Source: CBDANZ01 sp965197865 (lineage in GTDB: Bacteria > Acidobacteriota > Vicinamibacteria > Vicinamibacterales > CAVVIG01). Taken from it: a stretch of 64,000 nt of DNA. Positions 25,342 through 33,765 of this stretch are shown piece after piece. Under the pieces are notes generated by a model, which was given only the letters and a program-made list of their open reading frames with translations, searched no databases and was not told the origin of the DNA. The stretch spans positions 806,001 through 870,000 of the forward strand of contig CBDANZ010000005.1 of the NCBI GenBank assembly GCA_965197865.1. The letters run 5' to 3'. A program made the translations under genes and the position numbers. Position 1 is the first letter of the stretch, and each line of letters starts with the position of its first letter.

Positions 25342-28035
25342 CTAAGTGCTGAAAGGGCCAGGGGCTGGACCCAACAGTCTTGAAACAACGGCTTCGGCCG
25401 CCCCGAGCATCTCGTCGATCTTCTCCGGTCGCCTCCCGCCCGCTTCGGCAAAATCGGGCCGCCCGCCGCCGGTTCCACCGACGAGGGGCGCGATCTCTTT
25501 GACAATCTGTCCTGCCTTCACGCGGCCAGTCAGATCGGGCGTGATGGCGACAACGACTTGAACCCTGCCGTCGGCGGCTGAAGCCAGGACGACGACGCCG
25601 CTCTTGATCTTCGCTTTGAGCGAATCAGCCAGGCTTCGCAAGGCGTCCTTGTCGAGATCGGGGACGTTTCGGCGCGCGAGCTTCACACCCGCGATCTCGA
25701 TCACTTCGTCGCCATCGGATGTTCCGGTACCGGCGCCCATCGCCAGCTTCGTTTTGAGCTGGGTGACCTCGCGAACCAGCCGCTTTGCCTCGCTCTGCAT
25801 CTTGTCGATGGCTTCCACGACCTGATCCGGGTTGACCTGCAGCGCGTCGATGAGACGATCGAGCACCGCACGCTGCTCCTGTGCTGACTTCACCGCGCCC
25901 ATTCCCGTAAGCGCCTCGATGCGGCGCGTGCCGGAGGCGACTCCGCCCTCCGCGACGATCGCAAAGAACCCGATGTCGCCTGTGGCCTCGACGTGCGTGC
26001 CGCCGCACAACTCCAGACTGAAACCGGGCACGCTTACCACGCGAACCGTGTCGCCATACTTCTCGCCGAAGAGCGCCATCGCTCCGGAGGCGGTTGCTTC
26101 CTCGGTCGGACGGAGTTCGGTCTGAACCGGCGTGTTCCGGACTATCTGCTCGTTGACGATCCGCTCGATGCGGTCCAGTTCGTCGCGAGTGACCCCCTGG
26201 AAGTGAACGAAATCGAACCGCAAGCGATCGGGCGTGACGAGCGATCCGGCCTGGTTCACGTGTGCGCCGAGCACCTGGCGCAGCGCGGCGTGAAGGAGGT
26301 GGGTGGCCGTGTGGTTTCGGCGCGTCGCATTACGCAGTGCCACGTCGACTTGCGCGGCGACGATGTCGAGCCGTTGGAACGTTCCCTGAATGACGCGGAT
26401 CTTATGGATGCGGGGTGTTGAAGCGGGAGGACGAATCAGTCGTTCAACGATGGCCCGTGCCGCTGTGCTCTCCGCGAGGATCTCTCCGCTGTCATCCACT
26501 TGACCGCCCGCTTCACGGTAAAACGGAGTTTTCGCAAGCGACATGTAACCGGTGTCAGGCGCCGTGAGTTTCGGCGCGGGAGTGCCGTTCGCGTCCCATA
26601 TCATCAAGAGCGGACCGACGCTTCTCGTGGTCTCGTACCCAATGAAATGGGTTGGTGCGGCTTGAAACAGCTCGCGTGGGACGTCTTCCGGCCCGCCGCT
26701 CGGCACCATCCAGGCAAACGCTTCTTCGACCTTCTTTTCGTGTTGGAAGGCACTCTTACCGCGCGCCCGGTCGCGCTGCGCGTTCATGTCCAGGTCGTAG
26801 CCGGCCCGATCGACGCGGACGTCTTGAGTTTCCGCCGTGTCCTCGATGAAGTCGTAAGGAATCCCAAACGTATCGTACAGGCGAAATGCGACAGATCCGG
26901 GCAGGACCCGATCGGGCGATTCCAGCACCTTGGCGATCTCCCCCTCGAGACGTGGCAGGCCGTCGGCCAGCACGGCATCGAACCGCTTTTCCTCGACGAA
27001 GATCGTTTTCTCGATCATCTCGCGATTCGTGCGAAGCTCCGGGTACTGGTCGCCCATTTCGCGGACCAGGACGGCGACGATCTGATGGAGGAAGGGTTTG
27101 GAGATGCCGAGGTGCTTGCCGTGACGCATGGCCCGCCGCATGATCTTGCGCAGCACGTAGCCGCGCCATTCGTTCGACGGGATGACGCCTTCGCCAATGA
27201 GAAAGGCGGTGGCCCGACAATGGTCGGCTACGACGCGCATGGAAATGTCCTGCTCCGCGTTCGCGCCGTATCGCACGTCGGCCAGCTCGCAGATTCGGTT
27301 CAGAAGCGGCGTGAATAGATCCGTGTCGTAATTGGAGTCTTTCCCCTGCAGGACGGCGGCGATCCGCTCGAGGCCCATGCCGGTGTCGATCGACGGAGTG
27401 GGAAGCGCCGTGAGCGCGCCGTCGGCGGCGCGGTCGAACTCCATGAACACGTTGTTCCAGATTTCGATGTCGGGGTCGCTGCCGGTGTCGCGCCTGTAGT
27501 AGATCTCCGAGCAGCGGCCGCACGGACCAGTGTTGCCCATCTGCCAGAAGTTGTCTTCGGCGCCGAGCTCCAGGATGCGGTCTGGTGGCACAAGCGTCCG
27601 CCACACGTCGTACGCCTCATCGTCTCGGGGGACCGCGCGTTCGCCCTTGAAGATGGAGACGACAAGACGGTTCGGAGGTAGGAGCCACACCTCGGTGAGC
27701 AGGATCCATGCGAGACGGATCGCATCCGCCTTGAAATAGTCGCCGAACGAGAAATTCCCGAGCATCTCGAAGAACGTGTGGTGGCTGAACGACGGCCCGA
27801 CGTTATCGAGGTCGTTGTGCTTGCCGCTCACACGCAAGCACTTCTGCGAGCTGGCCGCGCGGATGTATTCGCGCCTCTCGCGGCCGAGGAATACAGCCTT
27901 GAACTGATTCATTCCGGCGTTGGTGAACAGGAGCGTGGGATCGTCTGGCGGGACGAGCGGCGCGCTTGGGACAACTCGGTGGTCGTTCTTCTTGAAGTAG
28001 CTGAGGAACGACGCGCGGATCTCGTTCGCGGTCAT
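25342..28035 (-). CDS. alaS: Alanyl-tRNA synthetase
   Basis: 897 residues, complete. The class II core has the N-terminal SFLSYFKKNDHRVVPSAPL, FTNAGMNQFK and GMGLERIAAVLQG motifs. The editing domain has the zinc-binding HTATHLLHAALR and CGGTHVEATGDIGFF, and a C-terminal DHHA1-type domain ends in GGGRPDFAEAGG. It charges tRNA-Ala and clears mischarged Ser and Gly. recX is upstream, after a 76-base gap. Confidence 0.96.
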   Translation of the reverse strand: MTANEIRASFLSYFKKNDHRVVPSAPLVPPDDPTLLFTNAGMNQFKAVFLGRERREYIRAASSQKCLRVSGKHNDLDNVGPSFSHHTFFEMLGNFSFGDYFKADAIRLAWILLTEVWLLPPNRLVVSIFKGERAVPRDDEAYDVWRTLVPPDRILELGAEDNFWQMGNTGPCGRCSEIYYRRDTGSDPDIEIWNNVFMEFDRAADGALTALPTPSIDTGMGLERIAAVLQGKDSNYDTDLFTPLLNRICELADVRYGANAEQDISMRVVADHCRATAFLIGEGVIPSNEWRGYVLRKIMRRAMRHGKHLGISKPFLHQIVAVLVREMGDQYPELRTNREMIEKTIFVEEKRFDAVLADGLPRLEGEIAKVLESPDRVLPGSVAFRLYDTFGIPYDFIEDTAETQDVRVDRAGYDLDMNAQRDRARGKSAFQHEKKVEEAFAWMVPSGGPEDVPRELFQAAPTHFIGYETTRSVGPLLMIWDANGTPAPKLTAPDTGYMSLAKTPFYREAGGQVDDSGEILAESTAARAIVERLIRPPASTPRIHKIRVIQGTFQRLDIVAAQVDVALRNATRRNHTATHLLHAALRQVLGAHVNQAGSLVTPDRLRFDFVHFQGVTRDELDRIERIVNEQIVRNTPVQTELRPTEEATASGAMALFGEKYGDTVRVVSVPGFSLELCGGTHVEATGDIGFFAIVAEGGVASGTRRIEALTGMGAVKSAQEQRAVLDRLIDALQVNPDQVVEAIDKMQSEAKRLVREVTQLKTKLAMGAGTGTSDGDEVIEIAGVKLARRNVPDLDKDALRSLADSLKAKIKSGVVVLASAADGRVQVVVAITPDLTGRVKAGQIVKEIAPLVGGTGGGRPDFAEAGGRRPEKIDEMLGAAEAVVSRLLGPAPGPFST

Positions 28036-28111
28036 CGCTTTATTCTAATCGGGGTCGTGTTTCGTGACTTCGCAGTCCTGGACGAAGGGGCCGCCGACGT
28101 CGCACCGTCGC

Positions 28112-28576
28112 TTAAGGCTTCCGGCGGCGGGCGGTGAGTGCCTTCATAACGCGATCCGCTTCGAATCCCTGAGTGATGAGGTATCGATACAGCCGCTGAA
28201 ACTCGTGGTCGTTGTCGAGTCGGTCGCGGCCGAGCAGCCGCCTGGTGAGCGCGGCCTCAAGGAGCGTGTCGGTGTCTACTTCGGCGAACACGGCATCCAC
28301 GGCCTTTCGCGCTGCCGCACCCGCGATCCCGGCGCGCTCGATCTCGAGTCGGACCCGCAGCCTGCCGCGACGCTTGACGGAGGTAGCCGTTCGCGCAATG
28401 GCTTCCGCCACGCGCGCATCGTCGATCGCCCCTTCTTGTTTCAGGCGGGCCACCGCATCGTCGATGGCGGCCGACTCGTATCCACGGCGCGCGAGGCGCT
28501 GCCGGAGTTGGGCCTCAGACAGCTGGCGTCCGCCAAGCAGTTTGAGGCCATCGAGGTAAGCATCGGCCGCGGACAT
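28112..28576 (-). CDS. recX: Regulatory protein RecX
   Basis: 154 residues of tandem three-helix repeats. LSEAQLRQRLARRGYESAAIDDAVARLKQ, DDARVAEAIART and the C-terminal LYRYLITQGFEADRVMKAL are the RecX pattern. RecX limits RecA filament growth. Its ATG overlaps the pilT stop by one base (TGATG), so it was probably translated with pilT. There is no recA in the window; the usual recA-recX-alaS order is only partly kept. Confidence 0.88.
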   Translation of the reverse strand: MSAADAYLDGLKLLGGRQLSEAQLRQRLARRGYESAAIDDAVARLKQEGAIDDARVAEAIARTATSVKRRGRLRVRLEIERAGIAGAAARKAVDAVFAEVDTDTLLEAALTRRLLGRDRLDNDHEFQRLYRYLITQGFEADRVMKALTARRRKP

Positions 28577-29763
28577 CAGCGCCGATTATAGAGTTCGGAG
28601 CCCCCTGCTACCCCCCCCCCGAATCGCGTGACCCCCGGCCCGCCACCGCCGAGGATCGTCCTGGCCATCTGGTCGCGGCTCAGGTCTGAGGTCGTCGAGA
28701 TTTCCTGGACCTTGAGTTTGAACTCGTCCACGTTGGACGCCCACCGCAGCGCTTCTTCGTAGGAGACGAGCTCCTGCTGGAAGAGGCCGAAGATCGACTG
28801 ATCGGAGGTCTGCATGCCGTATTGAGACGTGCCGTCCGCGATCGCGCTTGGAATGAGGTGGGTCTTTTGCTTGTCCACGATGCAGTCGCGGATGAACGGC
28901 GTGCTGATCATCACCTCGACCGCCGCCGCGCGCCCATTGCCGTCGGCCCGCGGAATCAGGCGTTGCGAGATGACCGCCTTGGGCACGCTGGCAATCTGCA
29001 ACCGCACCTGCTTCTGCTGGTGCGGCGGGAACACAGCGATGATGCGGTTGATCGTTTCCGTCGCGTCCAGCGTGTGCAGGATGGAGAAGATTAGGTGCCC
29101 GGTCTCAGCCGAGAGGAGCGCCGTTTCAATGGTCTCGAAATCGCGCATCTCGCCGACCAGGATGACGTCCGGATCCTGACGCTAGGCGCTGCGCAGCGCC
29201 TGGGCAAACGAGCGCGTATCGACGGAGACCTCGCGCTGGTTGATGAGAGACAGCTGGTCGCGGTGGAGAAACTCGATGGGATCCTCCACGGTCATCACGT
29301 GCGTGCAGCGGCTCCCGTTGATGTGGTCGATCATCGCGGCGAGCGTTGTGGTCTTGCCGCAGCCGGTCGTGCCCGTCACGAGAACCAGGCCGCGATCCTC
29401 GGCGGCGATCTTCGTCAAGGCAGCGGGCAGGCCCAGCCCTTCGACCGTCTGGATCTGCATCGGGATGACGCGCAGGATCAGGCCGACGGTGCCGCGCTGC
29501 TGAAAGATGTTGCAGCGGAACCGTCCGAGGCCCGGGACGCTGTAGGCGAGGTCCACTTCCTGCGCTTCCTTGAACTTCTGGTGCTGCGCCACGGACATGA
29601 CCGCCGCGCTCATCGTGACCACGTCTTCGCGGTCGAGCCGCTTTTCGTCGGTCGCCGGAATGAGGTCGCCGCGGACGCGCATTATCGGGTAGGCGCCGAC
29701 CTTGAGGTGCAGGTCCGACGCGGCGTTATCGACGGCGATCTTGAGTAGATCGTTGACATGCAT
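28576..29763 (-). pseudogene. pilT: Twitching motility ATPase PilT with an in-frame amber stop
   Basis: Two minus-strand pieces (29182-29763 and 28576-29148) are in the same frame and together give a full PilT retraction ATPase of about 395 codons. The N part has SDLHLKVGAYPIMRV and the Walker A TGCGKTTT, ending FAQALRSA. A TAG at 29182-29184 then stands where homologues have Leu, and the frame resumes with RQDPDVILVGEMRD (Walker B), the HTLDA motif and GRAAAVEVM. TTG to TAG is one base change. TAG is an ordinary stop elsewhere in the window. The tail contains a run of ten G (coding strand). Confidence 0.88.
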
Positions 29764-29787
29764 GGCTTGGTAAGCCTGTACTCCCTA

Positions 29788-30762
29788 TCAGTTCCGCGCC
29801 ACCTGGACCGCAGGCTTGTGGCGCATGGCGTCCTCCTCGGCGTAGACGTAAGTGAGCCACCCGGAAGTGTCGGGCACCTCACCGTTGATCAGGTCGAAGA
29901 ACGCTCGCTGCAGCGCCTCGGTGACAGGCCCGAGCCGGCCGGCACCGATCTTGATCTTGTCAATCGATCGAACGGGCGTCACCTCCGCGGCGGTGCCGAC
30001 GAAGAAGACCTCATCGGCGAGGTAGAGCGACTCGCGAGGCAGGTTGGTTTCGGTGACGCTGAAGCCAAGATCGCGCGCGATGGTGATGATCGAATCGCGC
30101 GTGATACCGCCAAGAATCGACGCGCCGAGCGGCGGCGTGTAGAGCGCGCCGTCACGCACGATGAAGATGTTCTGGCCGCTGCCTTCGCTGACGCTGCCGT
30201 ACACGTCGAGCGCGATGCCTTCGGAGTACCCGTCGGCCAGCGCTTCCATCTTGATCAGCGCCGAGTTGGCGTAGTTTGCCGTGCTCTTGGCCATGGCGGG
30301 CAGCGTGTTCGGCGCCATGCGCGCCCAGCTGCTGATCTTCACGTCCACGCCCTGCTCTAGCGCGTCGTGACCGAGGTAGGCGCCCCACTCCCACACCATG
30401 ATCGCGGCGTCGACCGGGTTGGCGAGCGGGTTCACGCCGAGCGTGTCGTAGCCGCGGTAGACGAGCGGCCGGATGTAGCATGCCTTCATCTTGTTGACGC
30501 GAATCAGATCGAGCACCGCCTCGCGCCAGCTGGCGAGGTCAAGCGTGTACTCCATGCGGTAGATCTTGGCCGATCGGATCAGCCGCTGCAGATGGTCGTC
30601 CAGGCGGAAGCAGGCCGACCCCTTCGGCGTCGCGTAGCACCGTGCGCCTTCGAAGACGCCGCTCCCGTAGTGAATGACGTGCGATGCGATATGAATCGTC
30701 GCGTCCTTCCATTCGACCAGCCTGCCATTCATCCAGATCTTGCCCGTGCCCGGAAACCCCAT
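29788..30762 (-). CDS. ilvE: Branched-chain amino acid aminotransferase
   Basis: 324-residue fold-type IV PLP enzyme that makes the last step of valine, leucine and isoleucine synthesis. Signatures are HVIHYGSGVFEGARCY, the PLP lysine in AKSTANYANSAL, the ADGYSEGIALD segment and GTAAEVTPV. The length is slightly above average because of a C-terminal extension after PDTSGWLTYV. A D-amino-acid or aminodeoxychorismate relative is less likely given the IHYG and EGARCY matches. Confidence 0.92.
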   Translation of the reverse strand: MGFPGTGKIWMNGRLVEWKDATIHIASHVIHYGSGVFEGARCYATPKGSACFRLDDHLQRLIRSAKIYRMEYTLDLASWREAVLDLIRVNKMKACYIRPLVYRGYDTLGVNPLANPVDAAIMVWEWGAYLGHDALEQGVDVKISSWARMAPNTLPAMAKSTANYANSALIKMEALADGYSEGIALDVYGSVSEGSGQNIFIVRDGALYTPPLGASILGGITRDSIITIARDLGFSVTETNLPRESLYLADEVFFVGTAAEVTPVRSIDKIKIGAGRLGPVTEALQRAFFDLINGEVPDTSGWLTYVYAEEDAMRHKPAVQVARN

Positions 30763-30812
30763 TGCGTTGCTCCATTCACGATTCTAGCAGTCCAACCAGA
30801 CCATCGTATCGG

Positions 30813-31787
30813 CTACTGCGCTTCTCCGCAGAAGGGACAGCGGTCGGAGCGAGCGTGCAGCGGCTTGCTGCAGTGCCAGCAGAATCGAGGCTGTGGCGCC
30901 TCGCGCGCTCTCAGGCGGGTCTGAATATTCTGGACCTCGTCGTGGACAGCATCGGCAGCCTGAGTCTGACGGGTCAATCGTCGAGGCGGATCACCACCAA
31001 TCGCCAGCACGTCCTCGAGTAGCTCGCCTGCGCGCTTGTAGCGCGCGCGGATCTTGGGCGCCATCGCCTTGAGGACGACGTTGCTGAGGGCCGTGGGCAC
31101 CTTCGGGTTCTTGCGCCGCGGCGACGAGAGCAGCTCGCCGCGCATCAGGCGCTCGAGGTCGGCGAGCGCCGGCGTGTCGTAGGGCAGGGCACCGGTCAAC
31201 ATCTGATACATCGTCACGCCGAGCGAGTAGATGTCGCTGGAGAAAACAGCCTTCCCCTGAAACTGTTCCGGCGCCATGTACGGCGGGCTTCCGATCACGG
31301 TAGTTCCATGCGCCGCGATCTCCAGAAAGCGAGAGGTCCCGAAGTCGGCGACCTTGAGCAGCCCCTGTTCGGTGACGATCACGTTGGCGGGGCGCAGATC
31401 GCGATGAAGCACGCGATGTCGATGCGCGTGGTCGACCGCGTTGCAGATCTGACAGGCGTAGTCGAGCGCCACGCCCAAGTCGAGCGCGCCCTGCCGTGCG
31501 ATGATCGATTCGAGTGTCTCGCCCGGCACGAACTCCATCACAATGAAGAAGATGTTCTCCTGCTTTTCGGCGGTGAGAATCGCAACGATGTTGGGGTGAT
31601 TGAGGCTGGCCAGGAGCCGAGGCTCGCGCAGCAGCTCCCCGAAGTCGTGGCTTTGTTTGTGGGGAACCTTGAGCGCGACTTTCTTGTCGATCCAGGTGTC
31701 GTCGGCCAGGAACACGGTGCCGAAGCCGCCGCTGCCGATTGTCTCGAGGATCTTGTACTTGCCGATGATCTGTCCGCGAAAGAACAT
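30813..31787 (-). CDS. Serine/threonine protein kinase with C-terminal zinc ribbon
   Basis: 324 residues. The kinase domain covers about residues 9-265: glycine loop GSGGFGTVF, Lys40 in VALKVP, catalytic loop HRDLRPAN, DFG in VADFGTSR, and APE in YMAPEQ. The catalytic loop has Arg instead of the usual Lys after HRDL, within normal variation. There is no transmembrane segment; instead the C terminus has a four-cysteine ribbon (CWHC...CPFC). Soluble kinases of this kind are abundant in Acidobacteriota. Targets unknown. Confidence 0.88.
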   Translation of the reverse strand: MFFRGQIIGKYKILETIGSGGFGTVFLADDTWIDKKVALKVPHKQSHDFGELLREPRLLASLNHPNIVAILTAEKQENIFFIVMEFVPGETLESIIARQGALDLGVALDYACQICNAVDHAHRHRVLHRDLRPANVIVTEQGLLKVADFGTSRFLEIAAHGTTVIGSPPYMAPEQFQGKAVFSSDIYSLGVTMYQMLTGALPYDTPALADLERLMRGELLSSPRRKNPKVPTALSNVVLKAMAPKIRARYKRAGELLEDVLAIGGDPPRRLTRQTQAADAVHDEVQNIQTRLRAREAPQPRFCWHCSKPLHARSDRCPFCGEAQ

Positions 31788-31825
31788 GCGGCGCCGAGTA
31801 TAGCAGGGCCTCGTATAATTCCCGC

Positions 31826-32563
31826 GTGCATCGCTTCTTCACTCCGACTCTCGATCCCGGAGACGAAACGGTGACGCTCCCGAAGGACGAAGCCGAACAT
31901 CTCACGCGCGTGCTCCGGCTCGGCGTCGGCGATGTCATCTCGGTGTTCGACGGCCGCGGGCTGGAATTCCTGTCGCGCATCGTTGGCGCCGAGCGCGGAA
32001 AGGTGCGCGTACAGGTGCTGTCGCGCGTCGAGCCGGCCGCGGAGTCGCCCTTCGCCCTGACCCTCGCGCAGGCCGTCCTCAAAGGCGACAACATGGACGA
32101 TGTCGTGCGCGACGCCGTCATGCTTGGCGTCGTCGCGATTCAGCCGCTCGTCACCAAGCGTACCGAGACGACGATTGCTGCGCTGTTGCGCGGGGCGCGC
32201 CTCGACCGGTGGCGGAGAGTGGCGCTCGCTTCGGTGAAGCAGTCGCGCCGCGCCGTTTTGCCCGACATTCGGACACCGCTCACCCTCGAAAGCTGGCTCG
32301 ACAAACCACCGCAGGCCGTCCGGCTAATGCTCGTCGAACCGAGCGCCGACGCGGGTACCGAGTCGCTCGCGAGGCTCCGCGGGGAATCGATTCCAGCCGA
32401 TGCGTGCGTGATGGTTGGACCGGAAGGCGGGTGGGCTGAAGCCGAATGGAGGGCGGCGCGAGATCACGGCGTCCGACTCGTCACGCTCGGTCACCGCACG
32501 CTACGCGCCGACGCGGCGCCGATCGCGGCAATCAGCGTGCTGGAGGTCCTCTGGGAGCAGTAG
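31826..32563 (+). CDS. rsmE: 16S rRNA m3U1498 methyltransferase RsmE
   Basis: 245-residue SPOUT methyltransferase. It has the N-terminal PUA-like domain (AEHLTRVLRLGVGDVISVFDG), QAVLKGDNMDDVVRDA, and the knot motifs VGPEGGWAEAEW and LGHRTLRADAAPIAAISVLE. It methylates U1498 of 16S rRNA. The start is GTG at 31826. The stop TAG is immediately followed by a palindromic repeat. Confidence 0.93.
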   Translation: MHRFFTPTLDPGDETVTLPKDEAEHLTRVLRLGVGDVISVFDGRGLEFLSRIVGAERGKVRVQVLSRVEPAAESPFALTLAQAVLKGDNMDDVVRDAVMLGVVAIQPLVTKRTETTIAALLRGARLDRWRRVALASVKQSRRAVLPDIRTPLTLESWLDKPPQAVRLMLVEPSADAGTESLARLRGESIPADACVMVGPEGGWAEAEWRAARDHGVRLVTLGHRTLRADAAPIAAISVLEVLWEQ

Positions 32564-32564
32564 C

Positions 32565-32610
32565 GCAGGTCTTCAGACCTGCCCGTGAGCGTAGCGCAGG
32601 TCCTTACCGG
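32565..32610. repeat. REP-like palindrome after the rsmE stop
   Basis: A perfect 8-bp stem (32565-32572 with 32575-32582, GCAGGTCT/AGACCTGC) starts one base after the rsmE stop. A second, broken copy (GTAGCGCAGGTCC) follows at 32591. It shares its core with the elements at 439 and 7063. Confidence 0.6.
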
Positions 32611-32789
32611 AGCGCCTTGTGCCGAACGCTCGATGAAGATCGCCATATGATAGTTTGGTGCTTCTGGTTCATGAGACTCAGGTTAACGTTCGAGTTGGGT
32701 GAACGAATGGCGCTGCGAACCCTGAACCGAACCTGAACACGAACCGAGACACTAGAACCGAGAACCGTGAACGGAGCCGCGCAGTCCGC

Positions 32790-33256
32790 CCTTGTCTGCT
32801 TCTGTCTGGCGATAGCTGTCTGCGACGGCCCGAAACCGTCGCCGCCCGCGCCGTCGCCCTCGCCCGGATGGTCCGAACGGATACGACTCGCCAACGAGCT
32901 TGAGGGCAGCCGTTGCGTTCTGCGTGAACACGACGGTGTAGGCGCCGGGCCGCGCGTTGAAGTGAGAGAAGGATACGGCGACGCGTCCGCTCGACGAGGT
33001 CGGTGGTGGCGACCGAGTTCAGGCTGCCCGAGTGCGGATTCCCGAACACGTTCGCAGCGAGCAGCTCGGCGTGTTCTCTGACCTGACATTCCGCGTAGAG
33101 GCTGCCGCCTGTGTAGTCCAGATACACGTGCCCGTCTCGATCGAGCCGGCCGTATTCGCTGACGCGCAGCGCGTCGAGCGCCAGCGTCGTGTGGTATTCA
33201 GGGTAGCTCTCGAAAAATGCGCCGTACGCTCGACGTTCGCCGGACGCGTCCTTCAT
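32790..33256 (-). pseudogene. Class V aminotransferase fragment with a frameshift
   Basis: The minus strand from ATG 33256 reads an N-terminal class V aminotransferase (cysteine-desulfurase/MoCo-sulfurase-like) sequence: RDGHVYLDYTGGSLYAECQV, then FGNPHSGS. At about 32985 the similarity jumps to another frame, which continues VAVSFSHFNARPGAYTVVF and QNATAALKLVGESYPF. The match stops by about 32850, before the PLP lysine region, so roughly three quarters of the enzyme is missing. It is a dead remnant. The flank 32700-32770 is an AC/GA-rich repeated tract. Confidence 0.75.
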
Positions 33257-33765
33257 GTGTGCGTTTCGGGCCTATGGTAACGGGTGCCGGCACACTGATG
33301 GCCGTCGGCGCCTGGTCGCGTACTCGTGGCGCTACCTCCTGGTAATGAGAGGATCGAGATCTAGCACCAGCCCATGTTCCACATGGTGGATGTTGTCTTC
33401 AGGCGGACGAGAGCCGGATGAAAGCCGATGAACTGTACGTTAGCAGACAGGAGGTGAAAGATAGCAAATCATAACATCGTGTGGACGACGGCAGGCCGGA
33501 TAGTGTCCGCAGGCAGGCAGACATCCGGTCGGCGAAGCGCGCGTCAGCCGGCGGGAGGATGGCGCGAACGGTCGGTTTGTTCATCTGATTCTCCGTCAGT
33601 CAAACAAAGCTTGGCGCGACACTACCACAATATGGTGTGAATCGAAGGAGACCTCACCCTTCAAACGATCCTTGGCGGGTGGTGCATAATGACGCCATTC
33701 CGCAAGACCTTTGGAGGAGGTGAGATGCGTGCAGCCCCGCCCAATGCCGATCCGAGCGCACCACG
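33257..33765. other. Gene-free stretch
   Basis: About 500 bases between the aminotransferase fragment and the class III aminotransferase. I see no credible reading frame (a 61-residue minus-strand frame at 33399-33584 has no recognisable feature) and no strong hairpin. Confidence 0.4.

Noticed and set aside
29182..29184. TAG read as an amino acid in pilT
   Set aside because: TAG ends several normal genes in the window (mqnA, miaA, rpmF, holA), so it is a real stop codon here.
33399..33584. 61-residue minus-strand frame
   Set aside because: No ribosome-binding site, neighbour support or recognisable pattern.
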